7,143 bases of DNA from Bacteroidota bacterium (GCA_947449515.1 CANFSD010000084.1:1-7143), one strand, 5' to 3'. Shown: positions 1-6,838, counted from the first letter of the stretch. Translations and numbers: made by a program. The notes: a model not told the origin generated them from the letters alone.

Positions 1-132
1 CAAGCAGGAGGGAAAGCCACCACAGGAACTGAAAGAATATTGGATGTTGAACCAACAGAAATTCACCAAAGAGTTCCAGCCATAATGGGCTCTTTAAATA
101 TGGTAAATACGGTTTTAGAATTTATGAAATAA
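1..132 (+). CDS. fbp: Fructose-1,6-bisphosphatase class 1, C-terminal fragment
   Basis: Frame 1 is open from the window edge to TAA at 130-132 and gives the last 43 residues of a protein whose start lies outside the window. The segment QAGGKATTGTERILDVEPTE followed by IHQRVP and a GS-N-MV stretch matches the conserved C-terminal end of class 1 fructose-1,6-bisphosphatases. E. coli Fbp has the comparable pattern QAGGKAS-G-ERILD-P-LHQR. The family hydrolyses fructose 1,6-bisphosphate to fructose 6-phosphate in the cytoplasm, the committed step of gluconeogenesis. The metal-binding and phosphate-binding residues are upstream and cannot be checked here. The reading frame ends one base before the A-tract of a strong hairpin terminator, so this is the last gene of its transcript. 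Identification rests on this short but well conserved tail. Confidence 0.88.
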   Translation, partial: QAGGKATTGTERILDVEPTEIHQRVPAIMGSLNMVNTVLEFMK

Positions 133-133
133 C

Positions 134-167
134 AAAAAAGGCTGGACAAATTGTCCAGCCTTTTTTT
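134..167. terminator. Bidirectional intrinsic terminator between fbp and hpd
   Basis: A GC-rich stem pairs GGCTGGAC (140-147) with GTCCAGCC (153-160) around a small AATT-type loop. A run of six A precedes it (134-139) and seven T follow it (161-167). Read on the plus strand, it is a stem plus U-tract directly after the fbp stop. Read on the minus strand, the A-run becomes a U-tract, placed about 20 bases after the hpd stop. The symmetry and the convergent gene ends suggest that it stops transcription from both sides. Confidence 0.92.
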
Positions 168-184
168 ATTGATTTCAGTTCAAT

Positions 185-1339
185 TTACAAAGTTCCTCTT
201 CTAGCTTGCTCTGCTTCTATAGACTCAAACAATGCCTGGAAATTGCCTTTGCCAAATGACTTCGCACCTTTTCTTTGAATAATTTCAAAGAACAAAGTGG
301 GTCTGTCTTCAACAGGTTTGGTAAATATTTGAAGCAGGTATCCTTCTTCATCTCTGTCTACCATAATTCCCCAGTTTTTCAATTCATTTAAATCTTCTTC
401 AATAATTCCTACACGCTCTTTTACGGTATCGTAATAGCTACCAGGAACGTATAAAAATTCTACACCACGCTTGCGCATTTCACTAATAGTAAAAACAATA
501 TCATTGGTAGCAACAGCAATATGTTGGCATCCCGCTCCTTTATAAAAATCCAAATATTCCTCTACTTGAGATTTTTTCTTGCCAATAGCTGGTTCATTAA
601 TAGGGAATTTGATATAACCATTTCCATTGGTCATAACCTTACTCATTAAGGCTGTATATTCGGTTGAGATGTCTTTGTCATCAAAGGTAACCAAATTGGC
701 AAACCCCATCACATTGGCGTAAAACTCCGACCAAAGATCCATGCTTCCCATTTCTACATTTCCAACCATATGGTCTATATAGCGCAGTCCTGTTTCACCA
801 GGGTTATAGCCAGTTTCCAATTTTTCATAGCCGGGTAAAAACAAACCTTTATAATTTTTGCGTTCAACAAAAACATGCACGGTTTCTCCATAAGTATGAA
901 TGCCACTCATTTTTACCTCACCATTTTCATCAGACAAGGTGCAAGGTTCCATATAAGATTTGGCGCCACGCATGGTAGTTTGTTGGTAAGCATCGTAAGC
1001 ATCATCTACCCAAAGTGCAATTACTTTTACACCATCCCCATGCTCACGCAAATGCCTGGCCATATCACTTTCTGGATCAAAAGGTGTACTTAATACCAAC
1101 CTAATTTTGCCTTGTTGCAAAACATATGATGTACGGTCTTTTAAGCCGGTCTCTAATCCAGCATAGGCAAGGTCTTCAAAGCCAAAAGCAGTTTTATAAT
1201 AGTGCGCAGCCTGCTTGGCATTGCCCACGTATAATTCCACATAATCTGTTCCATTAATAGGAAGGAAATCTTGCGCCTTGTCAAAAATTTTGGCGCCACT
1301 GTAAGTGAAGTTTTTTACTTCAGTTAAATCGTTATGCAT
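185..1339 (-). CDS. hpd: 4-hydroxyphenylpyruvate dioxygenase (HPPD)
   Basis: This 384-residue protein has the two-domain vicinal-oxygen-chelate fold pattern of HPPD. An N-terminal non-catalytic domain lies at about 28-160 and a catalytic domain at about 185-355. The expected Fe(II) triad is visible as H190 (YIDHMVGNV), H273 (CQHIAVATNDI) and E352 (LFFEIIQRKGAKSFGKGNF). The FGKGNFQALFESIE tail matches the C-terminal gate helix of the family. The enzyme converts 4-hydroxyphenylpyruvate and O2 to homogentisate and CO2, the second step of tyrosine catabolism after transamination, in the cytoplasm. Hydroxymandelate synthase is the closest alternative, but the full length and the adjacent homogentisate dioxygenase gene favour HPPD. 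The ATG at 1339 gives the usual N-terminus; the bases before it (AAATTTAAACC) hold no Shine-Dalgarno sequence. It lies 84 bases downstream of hmgA with no terminator or clear promoter between, so co-transcription is likely. Confidence 0.96.
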   Translation of the reverse strand: MHNDLTEVKNFTYSGAKIFDKAQDFLPINGTDYVELYVGNAKQAAHYYKTAFGFEDLAYAGLETGLKDRTSYVLQQGKIRLVLSTPFDPESDMARHLREHGDGVKVIALWVDDAYDAYQQTTMRGAKSYMEPCTLSDENGEVKMSGIHTYGETVHVFVERKNYKGLFLPGYEKLETGYNPGETGLRYIDHMVGNVEMGSMDLWSEFYANVMGFANLVTFDDKDISTEYTALMSKVMTNGNGYIKFPINEPAIGKKKSQVEEYLDFYKGAGCQHIAVATNDIVFTISEMRKRGVEFLYVPGSYYDTVKERVGIIEEDLNELKNWGIMVDRDEEGYLLQIFTKPVEDRPTLFFEIIQRKGAKSFGKGNFQALFESIEAEQARRGTL

Positions 1340-1423
1340 GGTTTAAATTTTAGGTTTATTTTTTTTGTCGCAATGCTTAATAACACAATCATATCAGTAA
1401 GCTGCAATTATTTAATTTGTAGA

Positions 1424-2599
1424 TTAAACTGTTTCAGGTTTTTTACTTAACCAACTTTGGTAATAATCCTTCAATTCATAATTCATCGCTTCCTTGGTAA
1501 TTTTAACAGGATTAAATGGGTCAATCATCACCGCCAACTCATTGGTGGCTGGTTTTCCTATACTGCGCTCAATGGCACCAGGATGTGGCCCATGAGGAAT
1601 ACCACCTGGATGTAAAGTAATTTGACCTTTTTGTATATTATTCCTGCTCATAAAATCTCCATCTACATAATACAACAATTCATCACTGTCAATATTACTA
1701 TGGTGATAAGGTGCAGGAATGGCATCAGGATGGTAATCGTATAACCTTGGAACAAATGAACAAATCACAAAATTCTTTCCTTGAAAAGTTTGGTGAATTG
1801 GCGGAGGCATATGAATCCTACCTGTTATTGGTTCGAAATTGAAAATAGAAAATGCATACGGATAACAATAGCCATCCCAACCAACAACATCAAAAGGATG
1901 GTTCTCATAAACATAAGGGTAAATTAAACCGCGTTTCTTAATCTGAATTAAGAAATCTCCTTGCTCATCAATGGTTTCAAGCCCTTGTGGCAATTTAAAA
2001 TCTCGTTCGCAAAAAGGAGAGTGTTCTAAAAATTGTCCGTAATTATTTCTGTAACGCGTAGGCGTTTCAATTGGCCCATGCGATTCTACTATTAATAATT
2101 TATTGTCGTGCGTGGTAAAGTGTAATTGATATACTGTTCCTCGAGGAATAATTAAATAATCGCCATATTCAAAATTAATATGACCATACATTGTTTTTAG
2201 CATCCCACTTCCTTTATGCACAAATATCATTTCATCTGCATCTGCATTTTTGAAAAAATATTCTGTTAAACTTTTACTAGGAGCTGCCAATCCAATGGTC
2301 ATGTCATCATTAACGAAAAGTGTTTTTCTACTTTTTATATAATCAGAATTGGGCTCTATGTCATAACCCAAATAACTCCTAGCTTGCAAATTATCTTCTA
2401 TCGCTACTTCGGGTCGAACCGAATATGCTTGGCCGTGTTCCTTAACCATTGTTGGTGGATAGAGGTGATAAACCAATGACGACATTCCGGCAAACCCTTC
2501 GGTTCCGAATAATTCTTCATGGTATAAATTTCCGTTGTCTTGACGGAATACTACATGGCGTTTGCTTGGAATTTTTCCTGCTTGTTGATAAATCGACAT
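1424..2599 (-). CDS. hmgA: Homogentisate 1,2-dioxygenase, compact bacterial form
   Basis: This is a 391-residue cupin-type dioxygenase, shorter than the roughly 445 residues of human HGD. It opens the aromatic ring of homogentisate with O2 to give maleylacetoacetate, the step after HPPD, in the cytoplasm. Diagnostic regions are the FFKNADADEMIFVHKGSG strand of the N-terminal cupin half (about 115-132), PFDVVGWDGYCYPYAFSI (235-252), PYHHSNIDSDELLYYVDG (297-314) and LHPGGIPHGPHPG (329-341). By comparison with human ligands H335, E341 and H371, the likely Fe(II) ligands are H300, E307 (or D306) and H336. The His-to-Glu spacing is one residue longer than in the human enzyme. H269 could correspond to the active-site base, which I hold less firmly. 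The ATG at 2599 gives the expected N-terminus. A consensus -7 box lies about 20 bases upstream, with a palindrome beyond it. Maleylacetoacetate isomerase and fumarylacetoacetase are not in this window. Confidence 0.94.
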   Translation of the reverse strand: MSIYQQAGKIPSKRHVVFRQDNGNLYHEELFGTEGFAGMSSLVYHLYPPTMVKEHGQAYSVRPEVAIEDNLQARSYLGYDIEPNSDYIKSRKTLFVNDDMTIGLAAPSKSLTEYFFKNADADEMIFVHKGSGMLKTMYGHINFEYGDYLIIPRGTVYQLHFTTHDNKLLIVESHGPIETPTRYRNNYGQFLEHSPFCERDFKLPQGLETIDEQGDFLIQIKKRGLIYPYVYENHPFDVVGWDGYCYPYAFSIFNFEPITGRIHMPPPIHQTFQGKNFVICSFVPRLYDYHPDAIPAPYHHSNIDSDELLYYVDGDFMSRNNIQKGQITLHPGGIPHGPHPGAIERSIGKPATNELAVMIDPFNPVKITKEAMNYELKDYYQSWLSKKPETV

Positions 2600-2620
2600 A
2601 GGGATAATTTTTAGTTTTCA

Positions 2621-2628
2621 CAAAATTA
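2621..2628 (-). promoter_or_regulatory. Candidate hmgA(-hpd) promoter, -7 box
   Basis: Read on the minus strand, these bases are TAATTTTG, a perfect match to the Bacteroidota -7 consensus TAnnTTTG. The -33 position offers only a weak TTC at 2649-2647, with an 18-base spacer. If transcription starts about 4 bases beyond the box, near 2617, the leader before the hmgA ATG is about 17 bases. A weak -33 element beside an upstream palindrome fits an activator-dependent promoter, but the start site is inferred. Confidence 0.5.
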
Positions 2629-2651
2629 TCCGCGGCTGTAGGGTTTGAATA

Positions 2652-2663
2652 TGACCTAGGTCA
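2652..2663. promoter_or_regulatory. Perfect 12-bp palindrome upstream of hmgA, candidate operator
   Basis: TGACCTAGGTCA is its own reverse complement over all 12 bases; the flanking bases (A on the left, G on the right) do not extend it. Its centre at 2657.5 lies about 41 bases upstream of the transcription start inferred from the -7 box at 2621-2628. That is the usual place for an activator that contacts RNA polymerase beside the promoter. The TGAC-N4-GTCA form resembles the length class of CRP/FNR-family sites, but the cognate regulator is unknown and no regulator gene is present here. Confidence 0.5.
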
Positions 2664-2693
2664 GTTTTTATTATGATTTATTTAATGCAGAAC

Positions 2694-4034
2694 TTAAAAT
2701 GAAATTACACCCGTTAGGTTTAAAAAAAAGGCGCCTAAGGTTAATATAGAATAAAAAATATACTCAGGAACTGAGGTGTATTTGCTTAATTGTACCCCTT
2801 CCATTTTACAGTAAATAACAAGTAATATTTTCTCAACCATAAATGAAATTACAGTGGCATAGGCTATTCCTTCTATTCCTAAAAAGCCAATTAACCAGAA
2901 AGACAGGATGCAATTGATAATTAAATAATTGGTGCTTACCAAGTAGAAAATTCTATTTTTCATCAAACCCATAATAACGGTTTGGGGAAATAACATCCTG
3001 CTAATAATTAACAATAAGTAGATATTGAATATCTTATAACCCTGCACCAAATCTTGGTTATAGGCCAATTCAAAAAAGTATTTACTTACCAAAATCAATA
3101 CAATGGTAGAAGGAAATAACCAACGCATGAGCTTGGTAGAGCTTAATTTTAATTTTGCCAAACCTTCTTGTAATTGCCCGTTTTTATTAAAATTGGCAAT
3201 TTCGCCGCTGTAAATATTGCTCAATGAATTAGCCAAAATTAAAAAGATAGGAAGCTCCTTGGCACCATACCTAAATACAGCAAAATCAATAGGAGAGAAG
3301 TAATATTCTACTATATAACTATTGATATAATCCATACTTCCAGCCAATAATATTGAAAATAAAAAGGGCAATACCTTTTTCATAAACTCCTGAATAAGCC
3401 TGGTATGAAAGGAAATAAGAGAATATTTCATTAGCAAAACAAGCGTATAATTAAATTTAATCATACTTAGAATTACCAATAAATTAATGGCCAAGTTTAA
3501 GGTTTGCCGCATAAAAATTGGCAAGCATAATAAAATAATATGCGCACCAAATGTTACAATTCCCCAAATCATTAATGATTTGTATTTGCCTTTTAAATAG
3601 AAAATATAATCTGCTATGTAGGTGGGCGTATTTAAGAAAACCACAAGGCCAAACATTTGAAACAAATCTGCATCTTTTGGGTATTTGTAATGTCCAACCA
3701 CAGCAGTTATAATACCTGCGATTACACTAAAAATAGTAAGAATGGCAAAGGCATTAAATAATATGCGCTTTTGTTTTTCTTCATCTGAGGCATGGTAAAA
3801 CGGAATTAATGTATTGGTAATACTCGATACCCAGAAAAAGGTTAAGCTTGAGCTTAACAACATTAACATCTCGTATTTACTTATAATTAAAGTTCCAAAA
3901 CCAGAGGTGAACCGCCCATAAGTAATTTTTGCCAGTAAAATTGAAATGAGAAAAAAAGTCCCAAACCTCAGAAACTGAAATAACTGTAAGCTATTATACT
4001 TATTGAGTTCGAATTTTGAGTTTAGTTTTAGCAA
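2694..4034 (-). CDS. Polysaccharide flippase-like multispanning membrane protein (MOP/Wzx type)
   Basis: This 446-residue protein is strongly hydrophobic, with roughly 12 or more candidate transmembrane segments. Examples lie near residues 18-36, 46-70, 92-114, 125-146, 153-174, 179-203, 220-240, 260-275, 306-322, 333-350, 364-384, 388-408 and 425-443. Charged loops (for example HASDEEKQKR, 81-90) separate them. Length, an early basic/aromatic N-terminus and the Asn/Tyr-rich helices are typical of lipopolysaccharide or oligosaccharide flippases of the MOP superfamily, which move lipid-linked glycans across the inner membrane. There is no sharp signature motif, so the substrate cannot be named. 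No ATG is available: the frame is closed by TAA at 4047-4049 and the first in-frame Met is residue 56, inside the membrane region. The TTG at 4034-4032 is therefore the most likely start; ATT at 4040-4038 is less likely. No glycosyltransferase genes flank it, and no terminator is evident after its stop, 94 bases before hmgA. Confidence 0.72.
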   Translation of the reverse strand: MLKLNSKFELNKYNSLQLFQFLRFGTFFLISILLAKITYGRFTSGFGTLIISKYEMLMLLSSSLTFFWVSSITNTLIPFYHASDEEKQKRILFNAFAILTIFSVIAGIITAVVGHYKYPKDADLFQMFGLVVFLNTPTYIADYIFYLKGKYKSLMIWGIVTFGAHIILLCLPIFMRQTLNLAINLLVILSMIKFNYTLVLLMKYSLISFHTRLIQEFMKKVLPFLFSILLAGSMDYINSYIVEYYFSPIDFAVFRYGAKELPIFLILANSLSNIYSGEIANFNKNGQLQEGLAKLKLSSTKLMRWLFPSTIVLILVSKYFFELAYNQDLVQGYKIFNIYLLLIISRMLFPQTVIMGLMKNRIFYLVSTNYLIINCILSFWLIGFLGIEGIAYATVISFMVEKILLVIYCKMEGVQLSKYTSVPEYIFYSILTLGAFFLNLTGVISF

Positions 4035-4140
4035 TTCAATCGGGGCTTATTGGGCAAATATGCAAAAAATAATCTTTTAATACCTGTTTCTAAGCCACAA
4101 ATACCTAATTATTTGTACTTAATAACGTCACTTTGTACAG

Positions 4141-4167
4141 ATTTATTTGGTAAAGCTCCAAATAAAT
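4141..4167. repeat. 10-bp inverted repeat in the divergent flippase/cbs intergenic region
   Basis: ATTTATTTGG (4141-4150) is repeated exactly inverted as CCAAATAAAT (4158-4167), separated by the 7 bases TAAAGCT. It lies between two divergent genes, about 107 bases before the flippase start and 45 bases before the cbs start. It could be an operator for a dimeric regulator acting on either gene, or an RNA hairpin in the flippase leader. No T-tract directly follows either arm, which argues against an intrinsic terminator. The arms are AT-rich, so chance is not excluded. Confidence 0.45.
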
Positions 4168-4198
4168 AGACTGGTTTTTTACTTCCACAAAATCTTCA

Positions 4199-4206
4199 TA
4201 GCTTTG
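4199..4206 (+). promoter_or_regulatory. Candidate cbs promoter, -7 box close to the start codon
   Basis: TAGCTTTG matches the TAnnTTTG -7 consensus exactly and ends 5 bases before the cbs ATG at 4212. Transcription would start within a few bases of the ATG, giving a leaderless or nearly leaderless message. A clear -33 TTG is not seen at the right distance, so the assignment is tentative. Confidence 0.35.
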
Positions 4207-4211
4207 ACCCC

Positions 4212-5573
4212 ATGTGGAAAAAGAACATATTAGAAACCATCGGGCAAACCCCATTGGTTCAAATTAATAAAATTACCAAAGAACTTCCTTGTACCGTTTT
4301 GGCAAAAATAGAAACCACCAACCCTGGAAATTCTATCAAAGACCGCATGGCGCTTAAAATGATTGAGGATGCAGAAAAAGCGGGAACCATCAAACCTGGA
4401 TATACCATTATTGAAGGTACCAGCGGTAATACAGGTATGGGTCTTGCCATTGCAGCCGTTATAAAAGGGTATAAATGTATTTTTACCACTACCGACAAAC
4501 AAAGCAAAGAAAAATTTGACGCCCTAAAAGCATTTGGTGCAGAAGTAATTGTTTGTCCTACCGATGTAGAACCAGAAGATCCTCGTTCTTATTACAGTGT
4601 TTCAAGTAGGTTGATTAAAGAAATTCCAAATTCCTGGAAGCCTAACCAATACGATAACCTTTCAAATTCTGCTGCCCATTATGAAGGTACTGGCCCAGAA
4701 ATTTGGGAACAAACAGAAGGTAAAATCACCCACTTGGTTGTAGGCGTTGGAACCGGCGGAACCATCTGTGGCACTGGAAAATATTTAAAAGAAAAGAATC
4801 CAAACATCAAAGTTTTAGGAATAGATACCTATGGTTCTGTTTTTAAGAAATATAAAGAAACAGGCATTTTTGATAAAAATGAAATTTACCCTTACATCAC
4901 TGAAGGCATAGGAGAGGACTTCCTTCCAGCCAATGTAGATTTTTCTATTATTGATCATTTTGAGAAAGTGACCGACCGTGATGCGGCTATGATGACCAGA
5001 AGAATTCCTCGTGAAGAAGGAATTTTTGCAGGTAATTCAGCAGGTTCGGCAATGGCAGGCTTGCTTCAAATGCGTCATATGTTTAAACCAGAAGATGTGG
5101 TGGTGGTGATTTTCCATGATCATGGCACACGTTACTTGGGTAAAATGTTCAATGAAGATTGGATGCGCGACCGTGGATTTTTATTGAATGATCAAACCCG
5201 TGCTATTAATTTAATTGAAAGTCATAAGCACTTGAAATTGGTTACTGCAAATGAAGACCAAACCGTTGAGTCTGCGCTGAAATTAATGCGTAAATATTTT
5301 ATTTCACAATTACCTGTAACCAATAACAATGGGCAATTCACAGGCTCTCTAAATGATACCGCATTATTTACCTTATTATTAGAAGACCAACACGTAAAAG
5401 CCAAATTGGTAAAAGACGTAATGTCTGCGCCATTCCCTTTTGTTACGGCAGATACAGCCATGGAAGAGGTAAGTAAAATGATTACCAAAGATAATGCAGC
5501 AGTAATGCTAAAAGATTTAATGGGCGATTACCACATCATCACCCGTCAGGATGTAATAGAAGCAATTTCATAA
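4212..5573 (+). CDS. cbs: Cystathionine beta-synthase with C-terminal CBS-domain pair
   Basis: This 453-residue protein has a fold-type II PLP domain (about 1-325) followed by two CBS repeats (about 336-392 and 398-452). The PLP lysine is K43 in NPGNSIKDRMA. The substrate loop is TSGNTG (70-75), the cofactor phosphate loop GTGGT (180-184) and the pyridine-N contact region GNSAGS (274-279). The IIEGTSGNTG block, EGIGEDFLP (231-239) and the EDWMRDRGFL linker (315-324) align with human CBS rather than with a plain cysteine synthase. The enzyme condenses serine with homocysteine to cystathionine, the first transsulfuration step, in the cytoplasm. The N-terminal haem domain of the animal enzyme is absent, as expected for bacteria. 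The CBS pair may have a regulatory role, but ligand binding cannot be judged by eye. The ATG at 4212 starts directly before WKKNILETIGQTPL, the normal N-terminus. It appears monocistronic; no cystathionine lyase is adjacent. O-acetylserine-dependent activity is the main alternative. Confidence 0.92.
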   Translation: MWKKNILETIGQTPLVQINKITKELPCTVLAKIETTNPGNSIKDRMALKMIEDAEKAGTIKPGYTIIEGTSGNTGMGLAIAAVIKGYKCIFTTTDKQSKEKFDALKAFGAEVIVCPTDVEPEDPRSYYSVSSRLIKEIPNSWKPNQYDNLSNSAAHYEGTGPEIWEQTEGKITHLVVGVGTGGTICGTGKYLKEKNPNIKVLGIDTYGSVFKKYKETGIFDKNEIYPYITEGIGEDFLPANVDFSIIDHFEKVTDRDAAMMTRRIPREEGIFAGNSAGSAMAGLLQMRHMFKPEDVVVVIFHDHGTRYLGKMFNEDWMRDRGFLLNDQTRAINLIESHKHLKLVTANEDQTVESALKLMRKYFISQLPVTNNNGQFTGSLNDTALFTLLLEDQHVKAKLVKDVMSAPFPFVTADTAMEEVSKMITKDNAAVMLKDLMGDYHIITRQDVIEAIS

Positions 5574-5586
5574 TTGCTTCTATTAC
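5553..5586. terminator. 15-bp hairpin overlapping the cbs stop, between cbs and pepT
   Basis: GTAATAGAAGCAATT (5553-5567) pairs perfectly with AATTGCTTCTATTAC (5572-5586) across the 4-base loop TCAT. The left arm encodes the last residues of Cbs, and the TAA stop (5571-5573) spans the loop and the right arm. On the plus strand a T-rich stretch (ATTATTTTT, from about 5597) follows after about 10 bases rather than immediately. On the minus strand the hairpin lies 10 bases past the pepT stop without a U-tract. It is probably a shared terminator or 3'-end stabilising structure for two convergent genes. Confidence 0.7.
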
Positions 5587-5596
5587 GTTCAAATAA

Positions 5597-6838
5597 TTAT
5601 TTTTCTATACAAACTTGCAGGATGTTGTAACAAACTTCAACTGCTTTTTCCATATCCTGAACACTTACATATTCTTGCTTGCTATGGATACCCATTTCGC
5701 CGGTAAAAATATTAGGGCAAGGCAAACCCATAAACGACAATCGTGAACCGTCTGTACCGCCTCTAATATTTTGAATATTGGGAGTTAGGCCACTCAGTTG
5801 ATAAGCTTGTTCTGCATATTTCATTACATGTGGCTGTTGATCCAATATTTCACGCATGTTTCTATATTGCTCCTGAACACTTATAGAATAAGTAGCTCCA
5901 GGGAATTTAGCAACAGCTGTTTTTGCAATTTCTTCCAAACGGTTTTCGTACTCGCTTAATTTTTTCGTGTCAAAATCACGCACTATAAATTGTACTTTTG
6001 CTTCTTCCAATCCACCTTCCATGTGCACGGGATGTACAAAACCTTCGTATCCCGAAGTTTGCTCCGGACACCAAGAATCACTGGGCAATAGCGTGACAAA
6101 ATGGGCTGCCACTTTTTGTGCATTCACCATTTTATTTTTTGCATATCCTGGGTGGGCACTAATACCATTAAATATTAATGTGCAAGCATCAGCTGAGAAT
6201 GATTCACCTTCAAGATGACCGCGTTCTCCACCATCTAAAGTATAACCAAAATCTGCGCCTAATTTCTCCATATTCACCTTATTTACACCCCTGCCAATTT
6301 CCTCATCAGGCGTAAATAAAATGCGCACCTTACCATGCGAAATACTTGTATTAGCCATTAAATAATTAGCCAAATCCATAATAATAGCAACACCCGCCTT
6401 GTCATCGGCACCAAGCAAAGTATGGCCGGAAGCTGTTATAATATCATCGCCTATGCGCTCTTTTAAATAGCTGTGTTTTTCTTTACTAATAACAACACTT
6501 GGTTCGTTGGGTAATACAATATCAGAACCATCGTAATTTTTATGAAGTATCGGAATTACGTTTGTGCCACTGCAATCTGGCGCAGTATCTACGTGCGCGC
6601 AAAAGCATACAACAGGCGCTTTTGAATTTCCAGTTGCTGGAATAGTTGCATACACATACCCATATTCATCCAATTCTGCATCTGCAATTCCCATTGCTTT
6701 AAGTTCTGAGACTAAAACAGCACTTAAGTCTTTTTGCTTCATAGAGCTTGGCTGTGTCTCCGAATTTGGATCAGCAGTAGTATCAATTTGAACATAGCGC
6801 ATAAAGCGTTCTGCAAGGGTGCTTTGGTAGTTATTCAT
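5597..6838 (-). CDS. pepT: Peptidase T, tripeptide aminopeptidase (M20 family)
   Basis: This 413-residue protein is close to the 408 residues of E. coli PepT. It is a cytoplasmic two-zinc exopeptidase that removes the N-terminal residue from tripeptides and so recycles amino acids. All expected M20B residues are visible. H82 and D84 are in AHVDTAPD, and the bridging D145 is in LLGADDKAG. E179 (general base) and E180 (zinc ligand) are in FTPDEEIGRG, D202 is in TLDGGERG, and H385 is in EMGIHSKQEYV. The dimerisation or lid domain lies at about 210-325 and includes the SAHPGYAKNKMVNA segment. The RGGTDGSRLSFMGLPCPN block (359-376) is characteristic of PepT. The ATG at 6838 gives a normal N-terminus (NNYQSTLAERFMRYVQIDT). 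It converges on cbs, with a shared hairpin beyond its stop, and diverges from the gene at 6962. It appears to be a single-gene unit; no Shine-Dalgarno sequence precedes it. Confidence 0.95.
   Translation of the reverse strand: MNNYQSTLAERFMRYVQIDTTADPNSETQPSSMKQKDLSAVLVSELKAMGIADAELDEYGYVYATIPATGNSKAPVVCFCAHVDTAPDCSGTNVIPILHKNYDGSDIVLPNEPSVVISKEKHSYLKERIGDDIITASGHTLLGADDKAGVAIIMDLANYLMANTSISHGKVRILFTPDEEIGRGVNKVNMEKLGADFGYTLDGGERGHLEGESFSADACTLIFNGISAHPGYAKNKMVNAQKVAAHFVTLLPSDSWCPEQTSGYEGFVHPVHMEGGLEEAKVQFIVRDFDTKKLSEYENRLEEIAKTAVAKFPGATYSISVQEQYRNMREILDQQPHVMKYAEQAYQLSGLTPNIQNIRGGTDGSRLSFMGLPCPNIFTGEMGIHSKQEYVSVQDMEKAVEVCYNILQVCIEK

Noticed and set aside
875..1093. Plus-strand open frame inside hpd
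   Set aside because: It lies antisense within a well-conserved gene, and its translation shows no family pattern or plausible start context.
1340..1423. Terminator or separate promoter between hmgA and hpd
   Set aside because: No stable stem and no TAnnTTTG match on the minus strand were found in this gap, so co-transcription is the simpler reading.
2631..2635. Short CCGCGG palindrome near the hmgA promoter
   Set aside because: Six bases is too short to call an operator, and it has no partner or repeat nearby.
4038..4040. ATT as the flippase start codon
   Set aside because: ATT initiation is very rare and TTG lies two codons downstream, so TTG is preferred.
4230..4507. Two overlapping minus-strand open frames inside cbs
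   Set aside because: Both are antisense shadows of the conserved PLP domain, with low-complexity translations and no promoter.
5222..5488. Minus-strand open frame under the CBS-domain part of cbs
   Set aside because: It is antisense to a clear domain and resembles nothing recognisable.
5967..6791. Two plus-strand open frames inside pepT
   Set aside because: Both are antisense to conserved M20 catalytic and lid segments and have no independent support.
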